Assembly (NCBI GenBank): GCA_964445115.1
Contig: CAYUJU010000001.1
Location: 186,001 to 250,000, forward strand
Direction of reading: 5' to 3'
Source: CAIJXJ01 sp964445115
GTDB lineage: Bacteria > Pseudomonadota > Gammaproteobacteria > Burkholderiales > Methylophilaceae
Length of the DNA stretch: 64,000 nucleotides
This document shows positions 8,265 to 16,890 of this stretch, piece after piece. How positions within the stretch are numbered: the stretch's first letter is position 1; every line of letters starts with the position of its first letter. A model generated the notes under the pieces. That model searched no databases. It had not been told where the DNA came from and was given only the letters and a program-made list of their open reading frames with translations. A program made the translations under genes and the position numbers.

Positions 8265-9065
8265 TTAAGCCGACCGATGACGGCCGGGTATCGAATTCAA
8301 TAGATTCCGTGTGTATCCCTGCTGCGGGTCGGCATAGAGCGCTGCTGCGGGCCCCTGCTCGACGATCTTACCTCGATGCATGACCGCCACTTCATCCGCC
8401 ACATGCCGCACCACGCGCAGGTCATGGCTGATGAACAGATAGCTCAGCCCCATCTCCTGCTGCAGTTCTTTCAGCAGCAACAAAATCTGCGCCTGGATCG
8501 ACACATCGAGCGCCGAGACCGGTTCATCGCACACCACCACTTTGGGTTCCAGCACCAGGGCCCGCGCAATCCCGATGCGCTGACGTTGCCCGCCAGAAAA
8601 TTCGTGTGGATACTTCTCCATATCGGCCACGCTCAACCCAACGCGCTGCAACATGCGGATCACCCGATCCTTGCGCTCCTGCGCGCGGCCCATCTGATGG
8701 ATCAGCAGCCCTTCTCCGACGATATCCCCCACCCGCATGCGGGGATTGAGGGAGGCAAACGGGTCCTGAAACACCATCTGCAAATGCCGTCTGACCGTCC
8801 TGAGTTTCGCGCCATCCAGCGCTGCCAAGTCCTGGTTTTCGAACAGCACTTCCCCTGCGTCAAGGGGAAGCAATTGTAACAGACAACGCGCCAGGGTGGA
8901 CTTGCCGCTGCCGGACTCGCCCACGACGGCGAGCGTTGTACCTTCATGCAGATCGAGGCTGACGTCATCCAGTGCCTTGACTACGGTGGTGCCGAAGCCG
9001 AATCGGCCACTGCGCTGCTGGTAATGCTTCACCAGCCTTTTGGCAGAGAGGATGATGTTGCTCAC
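8265..9065 (-). CDS. Peptide-type ABC transporter ATP-binding protein (DppF/OppF-like half)
   Basis: This nucleotide-binding subunit has Walker A GESGSGKS, signature FSGGQRQR, Walker B VVCDEPVSALD and a switch His in FISHDL. It ends with the peptide-importer type YTRNLL segment. I place the start at a GTG (9065-9063), giving 266 residues beginning VSNIILSAKRLVKHYQQRSG. The GTG overlaps the stop of the preceding ATPase gene as GTGA, whereas the longer open frame lies inside that gene. Together with its neighbour it looks like a YejF-type ATPase split into two proteins. No permease or solute-binding protein is nearby, so the substrate is unknown. Confidence 0.85.
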   Translation of the reverse strand: MSNIILSAKRLVKHYQQRSGRFGFGTTVVKALDDVSLDLHEGTTLAVVGESGSGKSTLARCLLQLLPLDAGEVLFENQDLAALDGAKLRTVRRHLQMVFQDPFASLNPRMRVGDIVGEGLLIHQMGRAQERKDRVIRMLQRVGLSVADMEKYPHEFSGGQRQRIGIARALVLEPKVVVCDEPVSALDVSIQAQILLLLKELQQEMGLSYLFISHDLRVVRHVADEVAVMHRGKIVEQGPAAALYADPQQGYTRNLLNSIPGRHRSA

Positions 9066-9892
9066 ACGCCCTCCTTCAGCCAGGCATAATCGATCGGCTT
9101 CAGCGGCTTGAGACCTTCTGCATCGGGTACGCAATCCAGCAATGCCTGGGTATAGGGATGTGAGGGACGGCCCAGCACCTGATCGACCGGGCCGCTTTCC
9201 ACTACCTGCCCGCGGAACATCACGACCACATCATCCGCGATATCGGCCACCACGCCAAAATCATGGGTAATGAACAGCATGCCCATCTGCATGCGCTGTT
9301 TCAGGTCGGCCAGCAGCGACAGGATTTGCGCCTGCACCGTCACGTCCAGTGCCGTGGTTGGCTCGTCGGCGATCAGCATGGCCGGTTGGCAGGCGATGCT
9401 CATGGCGATCATCACGCGCTGGCGTTGCCCGCCGGAAAGTTCATCGGGATAACTCCCGACACGCGCAGCGGGGATGCCAACTTGCTCGAGCAACGCACCG
9501 ATGCGTGCCTGCAGCGCGGCGCCCTTGAGACCGAGGTGCGTTGTGAGGCTCTCGCCGATCTGGAACCCGACCGTCAGGACCGGGTTGAGTGAGGTCATCG
9601 GCTCCTGGAAAATCATGCCGATGCGCTTACCGCGGATTTCCTGCATATCGCGATTGGCGCACGCGGAAATATCAGCGCCCTGAAACACAATCTTGCCTGC
9701 GGTACGTTGCAAGGCGGGCGACAACAGCCCCATCACCGACAGAGCCGTCAGACTTTTACCGCTGCCCGATTCGCCGACGATGCAGGTCGTACTGCCAGAT
9801 TGCAGCGTGAGGGAGACATCGTTGACCAGCACGCGCGACGGCTGCGCCACCGGGGCGATACTGAGCCCTTCGATGCGCAGCAGGTCCGTCAT
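9062..9892 (-). CDS. Peptide-type ABC transporter ATP-binding protein (DppD/OppD-like half)
   Basis: This is the partner of the ATPase above: 276 residues with Walker A GESGSGKS near residue 37, Q-loop in IFQEPMTSLNP, signature LSGGQRQR and Walker B LIADEPTTALD. The C-terminal HPYTQALLDCVP motif is the one found in oligopeptide and nickel importers. It is shorter than usual OppD/DppD (about 320-330 residues) and lacks their cysteine-rich end. Its ATG overlaps the hisS stop (ATGA), so the pair is translationally coupled to hisS. Most proteobacteria have yfgM directly after hisS, so the ATPases look inserted. Confidence 0.85.
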   Translation of the reverse strand: MTDLLRIEGLSIAPVAQPSRVLVNDVSLTLQSGSTTCIVGESGSGKSLTALSVMGLLSPALQRTAGKIVFQGADISACANRDMQEIRGKRIGMIFQEPMTSLNPVLTVGFQIGESLTTHLGLKGAALQARIGALLEQVGIPAARVGSYPDELSGGQRQRVMIAMSIACQPAMLIADEPTTALDVTVQAQILSLLADLKQRMQMGMLFITHDFGVVADIADDVVVMFRGQVVESGPVDQVLGRPSHPYTQALLDCVPDAEGLKPLKPIDYAWLKEGV

Positions 9893-11148
9893 GCGCTGAG
9901 TAACTCCGCTGCAGCGGCCACCGGCATGCGGGCCTGCTCGCCGTTACCCCGCAGGGGTTTGACCGATACTTCCCCGGCGGCGACCTCGTCGTCACCAATG
10001 ATGATGGCGTAACGTGCCTGGCTGCCATCGGCCTTTTTCATCTGCGATTTGAAGCTGCCGCCCCCGCAGTGCAATACCACGCTAAGACCGGCGTCGCGCA
10101 AGGCTTCGGCCACTTGCGGCGCCATCTTGTCTGCTGCCTCGCCAAGATGCAATACGTAGGCATCCGGAGCCATCGTCGGGGCCTGGAACGCCTGTTCCTG
10201 CAACAACGCCAGCAAGCGCTCAACGCCCATGGCATAGCCGCAAGCCGGCGCCGGCTTGCCGCCGATCTGCTCGATCAGCGTATCGTAGCGGCCACCAGCG
10301 CACACCGTTCCCTGCGCCCCCAGGCGGGTCGTCACCCACTCAAACACCGTGGCGTTGTAATAGTCGAGCCCGCGCACCAGTCGCGGGTTGATGCGGTATT
10401 CAATACCGGCCGCGGTGAGCATGGCCTGCAACTGTTCGAAATGCAGGCGCGAAGGCTCGTCGAGATCATCCATCAACCGGGGAGCGGCCTCCACCATCGC
10501 CTGCATCGCCGGGTTCTTGGTATCCAGGATCCGCAAAGGATTGCTGTGCAGGCGACGTTTTGCATCTTCGTCCAGCAGGTCGGCGTGTTGCTCGAAATAG
10601 GCGATCAAACGGCTGCGGTAACGCGCACGCGCCTCCGCGGAACCCAGTGTATTGATTTCCAGCGCCACGTCCTGCAGACCCAGCAGTTTCCACAGACGTG
10701 CCGTCATGAGAATGTGCTCGGCATCCATGTCCGGGCCATCGTAACCCAGAGACTCGACCCCAACCTGGTGGAACTGGCGATAGCGGCCCTTCTGCGGGCG
10801 CTCGTGGCGGAACATCGGGCCCATGTACCACAGGCGTTGCGGGGCGTTGTACAACAAATTGTGTTCGATCACGGCGCGCACGCAAGAAGCGGTGCCCTCG
10901 GGGCGCATGGTCAGGCGCTCGCCATTCAGCCGGTCTTCGAAGCTGTACATTTCCTTTTCGACGATATCGGTCACCTCGCCGATCGAGCGTACGAACAAAT
11001 CCGTAGATTCGACGATGGGCGTGCGAATCTGGGTATAGCCGTAGGCGCGCAGCCAATCGCGTACCGTATCTTCGAAAAATTCCCAGATCGCAGCGTCTGC
11101 CGGCAGGATGTCGTTCATGCCGCGTACGGCCTGGATGGTCTTGCTCAT
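9889..11148 (-). CDS. hisS: Histidyl-tRNA synthetase
   Basis: This 419-residue class II aminoacyl-tRNA synthetase charges tRNA-His in the cytoplasm. Visible landmarks are the N-terminal IQAVRGMNDILP, motif 2 around MFRHERPQKGRYRQFHQ, the histidine-specific LVRGLDYYNATVFEW, and motif 3 GYAMGVERLLALL. A C-terminal anticodon-binding domain follows. The length is normal. It lies 12 nt after ispG and overlaps the next ABC ATPase gene by 4 nt. Confidence 0.96.
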   Translation of the reverse strand: MSKTIQAVRGMNDILPADAAIWEFFEDTVRDWLRAYGYTQIRTPIVESTDLFVRSIGEVTDIVEKEMYSFEDRLNGERLTMRPEGTASCVRAVIEHNLLYNAPQRLWYMGPMFRHERPQKGRYRQFHQVGVESLGYDGPDMDAEHILMTARLWKLLGLQDVALEINTLGSAEARARYRSRLIAYFEQHADLLDEDAKRRLHSNPLRILDTKNPAMQAMVEAAPRLMDDLDEPSRLHFEQLQAMLTAAGIEYRINPRLVRGLDYYNATVFEWVTTRLGAQGTVCAGGRYDTLIEQIGGKPAPACGYAMGVERLLALLQEQAFQAPTMAPDAYVLHLGEAADKMAPQVAEALRDAGLSVVLHCGGGSFKSQMKKADGSQARYAIIIGDDEVAAGEVSVKPLRGNGEQARMPVAAAAELLSA

Positions 11149-11160
11149 GTGGTGTGTTTC

Positions 11161-12432
11161 TTAAATGACTTTGATTGAAATGGTTTTGCTTTCGTGACGC
11201 AACTTGCCGCCCTCGGCGTAATGCGTCCTGACGTAGTCTTCGACTATCGCCTGGAATTCCTCCGCGATCCCCTCGCCTTTCAGGGTCACGGTTTTTTCGC
11301 CATCGACAAATACCGGTGCCACGGGAACCTCGCCTGTTCCTGGCAAGCTGATACCGATGTTTGCCAGCTTGGATTCACCCGGGCCGTTGACCACACAGCC
11401 CATCACGGCCACGTTCATCGTTTCCACTCCGGGATACTGATTGCGCCAGACCGGCATTTGTTCCCGCAGATAGCGTTGAATTTTCTGCGCGAGCTCCTGG
11501 AAGAAGGTTGACGTGGTCCGTCCACAACCCGGGCACGCGGTCACCAAGGGGGTGAATGAGCGAATACCCATGGTCTGGAGAATTTCTTGCGCAACCACCA
11601 CTTCCTTGGTGCGCGATTCCCCCGGCTCGGGCGTGAGGGAAACGCGTATTGTGTCACCAATACCTTCCTGCAGCAGGACCGCCAGCGCCGCCGTGGAGGC
11701 CACGATACCCTTGGATCCCATGCCGGCCTCGGTCAGGCCGAGGTGCAACGGATACTCGCAACGACGTGCCAGTTCGCGATACACGAGGATCAGATCCTGT
11801 ACGTCGCTGACCTTGCAGGAAATGGTAATGCGGTCACCCGGCAGGCCTAGCGCCTCGGCCTGTGCCGCGCTCTCGAGCGCCGACTGGATCAACGCTTCAC
11901 GCATCAGCGCTTCGGAAGACCATGGCTCGGCGCGCTGTGCGTTCTCATCCATCATGCGTGCCATCTTGGCCTGGTCGAGACTGCCCCAGTTCACGCCAAT
12001 GCGCACCGGCTTTTCATGGCGAATCGCCATTTCGATCATGGCGGCGAACTGTTCATCCCGCTTGGAGCCCTTGCCGACATTGCCCGGGTTGATGCGGTAT
12101 TTGGCCAATGCCGCAGCACAGTCCGGATATTGGGCGAGCAGTTTGTGGCCATTGAAATGGAAATCGCCGATCAAGGGGACGTTACAACCTAGCGCATCCA
12201 GTTTGCGACGGATCTCGCCGACCTGCGCGGCAGCCTCGGGGGAATTGACGGTGATGCGGACCAGCTCCGAGCCCGCCTGCCACAGTTCGAAGACCTGCTG
12301 CACGGTGGCATTGGCATCGGCGGTATCGGTATTGGTCATGGACTGCACGACTACGGGCGCATCGCCCCCGACGGGCACGTGCCCAACCATCATGCGCCTG
12401 CTACTGCGGCGATGGAGGTGCGGATGGCTCAA
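11161..12432 (-). CDS. ispG: 4-hydroxy-3-methylbut-2-enyl diphosphate synthase IspG (GcpE)
   Basis: IspG carries out the penultimate step of the MEP isoprenoid pathway, using a [4Fe-4S] cluster. The cluster cysteines are visible in PGCGRTT and VMGCVVNGPGES. The N-terminal TIM barrel includes VQSMTNTDT. The 423-residue length fits the proteobacterial form. The start is a TTG at 12432. It has a GGAG ribosome site overlapping the rodZ stop and gives an N-terminus (MSHPHLHRRSSRRMMVGHVPVG, shown only in part by homologues) that aligns with E. coli IspG. The next ATG would be 13 codons later. Confidence 0.95.
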   Translation of the reverse strand: MSHPHLHRRSSRRMMVGHVPVGGDAPVVVQSMTNTDTADANATVQQVFELWQAGSELVRITVNSPEAAAQVGEIRRKLDALGCNVPLIGDFHFNGHKLLAQYPDCAAALAKYRINPGNVGKGSKRDEQFAAMIEMAIRHEKPVRIGVNWGSLDQAKMARMMDENAQRAEPWSSEALMREALIQSALESAAQAEALGLPGDRITISCKVSDVQDLILVYRELARRCEYPLHLGLTEAGMGSKGIVASTAALAVLLQEGIGDTIRVSLTPEPGESRTKEVVVAQEILQTMGIRSFTPLVTACPGCGRTTSTFFQELAQKIQRYLREQMPVWRNQYPGVETMNVAVMGCVVNGPGESKLANIGISLPGTGEVPVAPVFVDGEKTVTLKGEGIAEEFQAIVEDYVRTHYAEGGKLRHESKTISIKVI

Positions 12433-12435
12433 GTT

Positions 12436-13287
12436 CTACTCCAGGGTAAGGCGTGCAACGTTGGCCTTGGTATGCAGGGCCAGGTCCACCGGTTTGTCAT
12501 TGAATTGAATCTGGACTACCGAAGCATTGCCGACCACTAGACTGAGCGGCGGGATGCCTTCGACAGCGGCTTGTGCGCCGGCCGATTCATTTTTGTTGAA
12601 CAATTCCTTGCCGTCGCGGTCCATGACGCTCACCCAGGATTGACCGGTGAAGCGGATCACAAGTTTCGCCATGGCAGGTGCGGCAACGGCGGGAGGCACC
12701 GTGACCGCGGTGACGGGTTCCGGCTCGACCCCTGACACGGCTACGGGCGCCGACACAGGCTCAGGCAGCGCGATCGGGGTCGGGGCCGATGCCTCGCCGA
12801 TCATCTCCGGCTCGGCCACCACCGCCTGCGCCGGGGCAGCGGCCTCATCCGTGACATGCTGGCGCAGCTCCATGAAAGCCAGCCATCCGGCCAGCGCCAG
12901 CACCACCACGCCAGACGCCATGGCATAGGGCAGCCAAGCCTTCTTGTCGTGTTTGAGAATCGGGATATTTTCAGAGTGCAACGAAATGTTGCCGGGCGTC
13001 GTGGTCGGCGCATACACCCGATAGATTTCCAGCAACGCATCCACATCGAGATTCAGCAACTTGGCGTAGTTGCGGATAAAGCCGCGGACGAAGGTCGATG
13101 AAGGCAGCGCTGCAGCATCATCGCTTTCAAGCGCCTGCACCTGCCGCACGCTCAACCGCAAGCTGGCAGCCACTTGCTCCAGGCTCAGGCCTGCCTGCTC
13201 GCGGGCAGAGGAGAATACCTGTCCCACGCTATGCGGGACTGTGGGTGCCTCGACGGGCTGGACGTTTTCTTCGATCGATTCGGTCAT
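12436..13287 (-). CDS. rodZ: RodZ-like cytoskeletal/transmembrane protein (HTH plus DUF4115)
   Basis: The 283-residue protein has an N-terminal helix-turn-helix of the Cro/C1 type (VGQVFSSAREQAGLSLEQVA, about residues 21-90). One membrane helix follows at about residues 120-138 (LPYAMASGVVVLALAGWLAF). Then come a Pro/Val/Ala-rich periplasmic linker and a C-terminal DUF4115 domain (FTGQSWVSVMDRDGKELFN). RodZ links MreB filaments to the cell-wall elongation machinery and sets rod shape. It lies between pilF (1-nt gap) and ispG (3-nt gap), as in many proteobacteria. Confidence 0.88.
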   Translation of the reverse strand: MTESIEENVQPVEAPTVPHSVGQVFSSAREQAGLSLEQVAASLRLSVRQVQALESDDAAALPSSTFVRGFIRNYAKLLNLDVDALLEIYRVYAPTTTPGNISLHSENIPILKHDKKAWLPYAMASGVVVLALAGWLAFMELRQHVTDEAAAPAQAVVAEPEMIGEASAPTPIALPEPVSAPVAVSGVEPEPVTAVTVPPAVAAPAMAKLVIRFTGQSWVSVMDRDGKELFNKNESAGAQAAVEGIPPLSLVVGNASVVQIQFNDKPVDLALHTKANVARLTLE

Positions 13288-13288
13288 C

Positions 13289-14035
13289 CTACTCTCCCGA
13301 CAGCATAGCCTTGGTCTGTGACGAGTTCGGATATTTGTTCTTCAGCAGCAGGCGGTAACTCGCCTCGGCATCGCTGCCTCCCAACTGCCGCTCGACACGC
13401 ACCCCCAGCCACAACATATCCGGGGTCGGCTCAGTATTCAACATGGCCTGCTGCAAAAACTGTCGGGCCATGAAGTAGTCCTGGCGATTGAAATGCAGGT
13501 TGGCCATCTGGTAATTGGCCTGGCGCAACGCCGGCTGCAGCTGCAGCGCCATGGACAGGTATTTTTCCGCATCCTTGTCGTTGCCGCCCTTGAGCGCGCA
13601 GGTTCCGGCATTCAGGTAGGCCAGTTCCGGCGTCGGATACAACGGATTCCTGACCGCGATCAGGAATTCCTTGATCGAGGCGTCGAACTGATTGCGCGAA
13701 CACAGGAAAGTGCCGTAGTTGTTATGTGTTTCGGAACTCTGGGGGTCCAGTTGCAACGCACGCTTGAAGTTCGCGTCGGCCTTGTCATCCTCGTTGAGCG
13801 CGGCGTGCACCAGCCCAAGCCCGGCATAGGCCATCGCATAAGCAGGGTCGATCCGGATCGACTCGTTGAACTCATCCAGCGACACCGCCAGCAAGCCCTG
13901 CGCGTAGTAGCCAGACCCCAGTTCGGTGTGAATCTTGGCGCGGTGGCGCTCGTTCGAATCGCCGCCTGGCTTGGCACCCGTTGCCGCACAGCCGCCCATC
14001 ACCAACGCCAGAAACAACACCATCAGATATTTCAT
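13289..14035 (-). CDS. pilF: Type IV pilus biogenesis/stability lipoprotein PilF (PilW), TPR protein
   Basis: The 248-residue protein starts with a lipoprotein signal, MKYLMVLFLALVMGGC, with lipidated Cys at 16. It then shows TPR units such as YYAQGLLAVSLDEFNESIRI and AYAGLGLVHAALNEDDKADA. PilF is the outer-membrane pilotin that brings the PilQ secretin into place. The gene overlaps rlmN by 4 nt (ATGA) and is followed one base later by rodZ. This supports a type IV pilus in the organism, together with the PilZ protein at 17.7 kb. Confidence 0.88.
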   Translation of the reverse strand: MKYLMVLFLALVMGGCAATGAKPGGDSNERHRAKIHTELGSGYYAQGLLAVSLDEFNESIRIDPAYAMAYAGLGLVHAALNEDDKADANFKRALQLDPQSSETHNNYGTFLCSRNQFDASIKEFLIAVRNPLYPTPELAYLNAGTCALKGGNDKDAEKYLSMALQLQPALRQANYQMANLHFNRQDYFMARQFLQQAMLNTEPTPDMLWLGVRVERQLGGSDAEASYRLLLKNKYPNSSQTKAMLSGE

Positions 14036-15117
14036 GCAGCACTCTCCAGCACCAGCTTGTGGGTGCGCCGGGTTTTATCCAGAACCTTGCCGGCCAGTTG
14101 CCCACAGGCGGCGTCAATATCTTCCCCACGCGTCTTGCGCGTGGTCACCACGTAGCCCGCCTGCATGAGCACATCGCGGAAACGGCGGATGGCGTCCGGC
14201 TTGGACGTATTGTAGCCGCTGTTCGGGAACGGGTTGAACGGAATCAGATTGAATTTGCAGGGGACATCATGCACGACCTGCAGCAACTGTCGGGCGTGCT
14301 CGACCGTGTCGTTGACGCCATCCAGCATCACATATTCGAAAGTCACGAAATCACGCGGCGCCTTTTCCAGATAACGCTGGCAGGCGGCCATGAGTTCGGA
14401 TAGCGGGTATTTCTTGTTGATCGGAACGATCACATCGCGAATGGCATCGTTGGGCGCATGCAGCGATACCGCCAGTGCGACCGGACATTCGTCGCGCAAT
14501 CTGTCCATCGCCGGCACCAGGCCTGACGTCGATACGGTCACACGCCGACGGCTCAAGCCATACGCGGAGTCATCCAGCATGATGTTGAGCGCGGTGACGA
14601 CGTTATCGAAATTCGCCAGCGGCTCGCCCATGCCCATCATCACCACGTTGGAAATGATGCGGTCACCCTTGGGGTCACGCCCCAGTGCCTTATTGGCCTG
14701 CCATAACTGGCCGATGATCTCGGCAACGCTGAGGTTACGGTTGAACCCCTGGCGGCCGGTAGAGCAAAACGTGCACTCGAGCGCACATCCCACCTGGGAC
14801 GATACGCACAGCGTGCCGCGATCGTCTTCTGGAATGAAGACGGTTTCGACCCCGTTGCCGGCACCCACGTCGATCAACCACTTGCGGGTGCCGTCTTCGG
14901 AAATCTGCTCGAGTTTGACCTCGGGCGGACGGATCTCGGCCACCTGCGCGAGTTTCTCACGCAACACCTTGGCCACGTCCGTCATCTGCCCGAAATCGTT
15001 CACGCCGAAATGGTGCATCCAGCGCATCAACTGCTTGGCGCGGAACGGCTTCTCGCCCAGTTCGGCGAAGAACGCGGCGAGCTTCTGCTGATCGAAATCG
15101 AGCAGATTGACCGTCAT
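14032..15117 (-). CDS. rlmN: Dual-specificity RNA methyltransferase RlmN
   Basis: This radical SAM enzyme methylates C2 of A2503 in 23S rRNA and A37 in some tRNAs. The [4Fe-4S] cysteines are C111, C115 and C118 in CALECTFC. The second catalytic cysteine, near residue 338 in DAACGQLAG, is also present. SQVGCALECTFCSTGRQGFNR and MGMGEPLANFDNV are classic RlmN segments. At 361 residues the length is normal. The stop of ndk touches its ATG (TAA then ATG), and it overlaps pilF by 4 nt. Confidence 0.96.
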   Translation of the reverse strand: MTVNLLDFDQQKLAAFFAELGEKPFRAKQLMRWMHHFGVNDFGQMTDVAKVLREKLAQVAEIRPPEVKLEQISEDGTRKWLIDVGAGNGVETVFIPEDDRGTLCVSSQVGCALECTFCSTGRQGFNRNLSVAEIIGQLWQANKALGRDPKGDRIISNVVMMGMGEPLANFDNVVTALNIMLDDSAYGLSRRRVTVSTSGLVPAMDRLRDECPVALAVSLHAPNDAIRDVIVPINKKYPLSELMAACQRYLEKAPRDFVTFEYVMLDGVNDTVEHARQLLQVVHDVPCKFNLIPFNPFPNSGYNTSKPDAIRRFRDVLMQAGYVVTTRKTRGEDIDAACGQLAGKVLDKTRRTHKLVLESAA

Positions 15118-15543
15118 TTAGCGGGAGTAAACCTGCGAGGACGGGAAGAAGTAAGCGATTTCGATCGCGGCGTTTTCCGCAGAGTCGGAACCGTGCACGG
15201 CGTTCGCGTCAATGCTTTCCGCGAAATCGGCACGGATGGTGCCCGGTGCAGCTTCCTTCGGGTTGGTGGCACCCATCAGGTCACGGTGCGCCAGCACGGC
15301 GTTCTCGCCTTCCAGCACCTGAATCACGACCGGGCCGGACACCATGAACTTCACCAGGTCAGCGAAGAACGGGCGTGCGCGGTGCACGGCGTAGAAACCT
15401 TCTGCTTCAGCCTGGGACAGGTGGGTCATGCGGGAAGCCACGATCTTCAGGCCGGCATTTTCGAAACGGGTGTAGATCTTGCCGATCACGTTCTTGGCAA
15501 CGGCATCGGGTTTGATGATGGAAAGGGTGCGTTCAACAGCCAT
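15118..15543 (-). CDS. ndk: Nucleoside diphosphate kinase
   Basis: The start is ATG at 15543 with a GGAG ribosome site, giving 141 residues beginning MAVERTLSIIKPDAVAKNVI. The active-site histidine is H117 in NAVHGSDS. The enzyme balances nucleoside triphosphate pools by phosphate exchange through that histidine. A longer open frame upstream is not coding, because it runs through the terminator and into the upstream gene. This is the first core gene of the ndk-to-der array. Confidence 0.97.
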   Translation of the reverse strand: MAVERTLSIIKPDAVAKNVIGKIYTRFENAGLKIVASRMTHLSQAEAEGFYAVHRARPFFADLVKFMVSGPVVIQVLEGENAVLAHRDLMGATNPKEAAPGTIRADFAESIDANAVHGSDSAENAAIEIAYFFPSSQVYSR

Positions 15544-15647
15544 GACAACTCCAAAAGTTAAGTTTATGAAAACGCGAAAGAATACCATTTCGACGGGCTG
15601 AAATAAACCTTCGAGTCGATTTTCTGGCCGCCGACAGGCAAGAAAAA

Positions 15648-15673
15648 GCCTCCGGGCAAGATGCCTCGGAGGC
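15648..15673 (-). terminator. Rho-independent terminator after the small periplasmic protein gene
   Basis: On the minus strand, GCCTCC (15673-15668) pairs with GGAGGC (15653-15648), followed by TTTTT. It separates the gene ending at 15687 from ndk, which should therefore have its own promoter in 15544-15647. Confidence 0.75.
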
Positions 15674-15686
15674 GGGATTAGCAACG

Positions 15687-16073
15687 TTACTTGTTGTTGA
15701 AGAACGCGACGTTCTGGCAACGATCGTTGACGAATGTCATTTCGGTGCTCTTGTAGGTGCGCTTGCCGTCATAGGTCACGATGTTGGCGTAGTACCACAT
15801 CTCGACGTTGACGCGCTTGGACTTGTCTTCCTTGCCGGCACTGGCCACGAAGGAGTCTGCATTGCTCGGCTTGACCGATTGCTCTTTCTTGATCGGCTGA
15901 CCCAGGACTGCCGCAACCTGCTTGCGTGATTTGCCGCTAAATGCCTTGAGGAAGGACACCTCGTCATAGACCTTTTTCTTGGCCTCAGGCGCTGCGTGGA
16001 CAGAAGTCCCGAACATCACGCTTGCCAGCATGACGGACGCCGCGAAAGCGGAAATCATCTTGTGTAATTGCAT
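15687..16073 (-). CDS. Small secreted/periplasmic protein, possibly BamE/OmlA-like fold
   Basis: The 128-residue protein has a clear Sec signal peptide ending in SVHA-AP (about residues 1-27). The mature part contains GKSRKQVAAVLGQP, then WYYANIVTYDGKRTYKSTEMTFVNDRCQNVAFF. That pattern of a short helix with a V..LG.P turn followed by a strand-rich half with a W-Y motif is reminiscent of the BamE/OmlA/SmpA fold. There is no lipobox, so it is not a typical BamE. The function is unknown. It is a single gene ending in its own terminator. Confidence 0.7.
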   Translation of the reverse strand: MQLHKMISAFAASVMLASVMFGTSVHAAPEAKKKVYDEVSFLKAFSGKSRKQVAAVLGQPIKKEQSVKPSNADSFVASAGKEDKSKRVNVEMWYYANIVTYDGKRTYKSTEMTFVNDRCQNVAFFNNK

Positions 16074-16125
16074 TCCAGATTCCTCTAAAGAGTGGTTCGT
16101 GAGAATTATCGCATTATTCGGACCA

Positions 16126-16890
16126 TCATGAAAAAGCGAGCTTCAGGCCGTCATACCCGACTAACACACCGGCAGGCAATTGCGTTGACAGCGTTTCGTA
16201 TTCCAGTTCATGAGTCATGTGGATGAGATAGGTGCTGGCAGCGCCGATGTGTGCCGCGTAGGCCAGGCTCTGTTCCAGATTGATATGCGTGTGATGTGGC
16301 TGATGCCGCAGGCAATCCAGAAACAACAGTTCCAGCCCCTGCAGCAACGCGAGCGACGACTCGGGAATCTCGGACACATCGGTCAGCCAGGCCATGTTGC
16401 CGATCCGGTAGCCATACACCGGGGAGCGACCGTGCAGCGCCGGGATGGGCGTGACCGTGATGCCGAACAGATCGAATGCCTCGCGCTGGGGCACGACTTT
16501 CAGCACAGGCAGATCCCAGTGGTGGCCGGGATCACGCAAGGTGTAGCCGAAGCGGTCGGCGATGACCGCCATGTGTTCCGGACTGCCATAGAGCGGGATC
16601 TGGCAACGATTGCGCTGGCAGAAGCTGCGCAGGTCATCAATGCCATGCAGGTGGTCGGCATGGGTATGCGTGTACAGTACGGCATCGACGCGCAACAATC
16701 CTTCGCGCAGGGCCTGCTGCCGGAGGTCGGGTCCGGTGTCGATCAGCAGCACTTCGCCCGAAGGCAGGGTCACCGCCGCGGAACAGCGGGTGCGGGTATT
16801 GCGTGGGTTATCGGAGCTGCAGGTGGCGCAGCCGCATCCGATCATGGGGCTGCCGGCACTGGAGCCGACGCCGAGCACAGTCAGTTGCAC
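16126..16890 (-). CDS. PhnP-like metallo-beta-lactamase-fold phosphodiesterase
   Basis: The start is a GTG at 16890 inside the last codons of tatD (GTGCAACTGA), giving 254 residues beginning VQLTVLGVGSSAGSP. Metal ligands are in THTHADH: H75, H77, D79 and H80. The N-terminus carries C19, C21, C24 and C36, matching the structural zinc site known in PhnP. PhnP hydrolyses cyclic ribose phosphates in the C-P lyase pathway, but relatives occur widely without phn genes, as here. The overlap with tatD indicates coupling. The substrate is uncertain. Confidence 0.85.
   Translation of the reverse strand: MQLTVLGVGSSAGSPMIGCGCATCSSDNPRNTRTRCSAAVTLPSGEVLLIDTGPDLRQQALREGLLRVDAVLYTHTHADHLHGIDDLRSFCQRNRCQIPLYGSPEHMAVIADRFGYTLRDPGHHWDLPVLKVVPQREAFDLFGITVTPIPALHGRSPVYGYRIGNMAWLTDVSEIPESSLALLQGLELLFLDCLRHQPHHTHINLEQSLAYAAHIGAASTYLIHMTHELEYETLSTQLPAGVLVGYDGLKLAFS

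Noticed and set aside
8265..9134. Longer N-terminus for the second ABC ATPase (start at 9134)
   Set aside because: The extra residues are out-of-frame translation of the preceding ATPase gene. The GTG at 9065 with a GTGA overlap gives a normal ATPase N-terminus.
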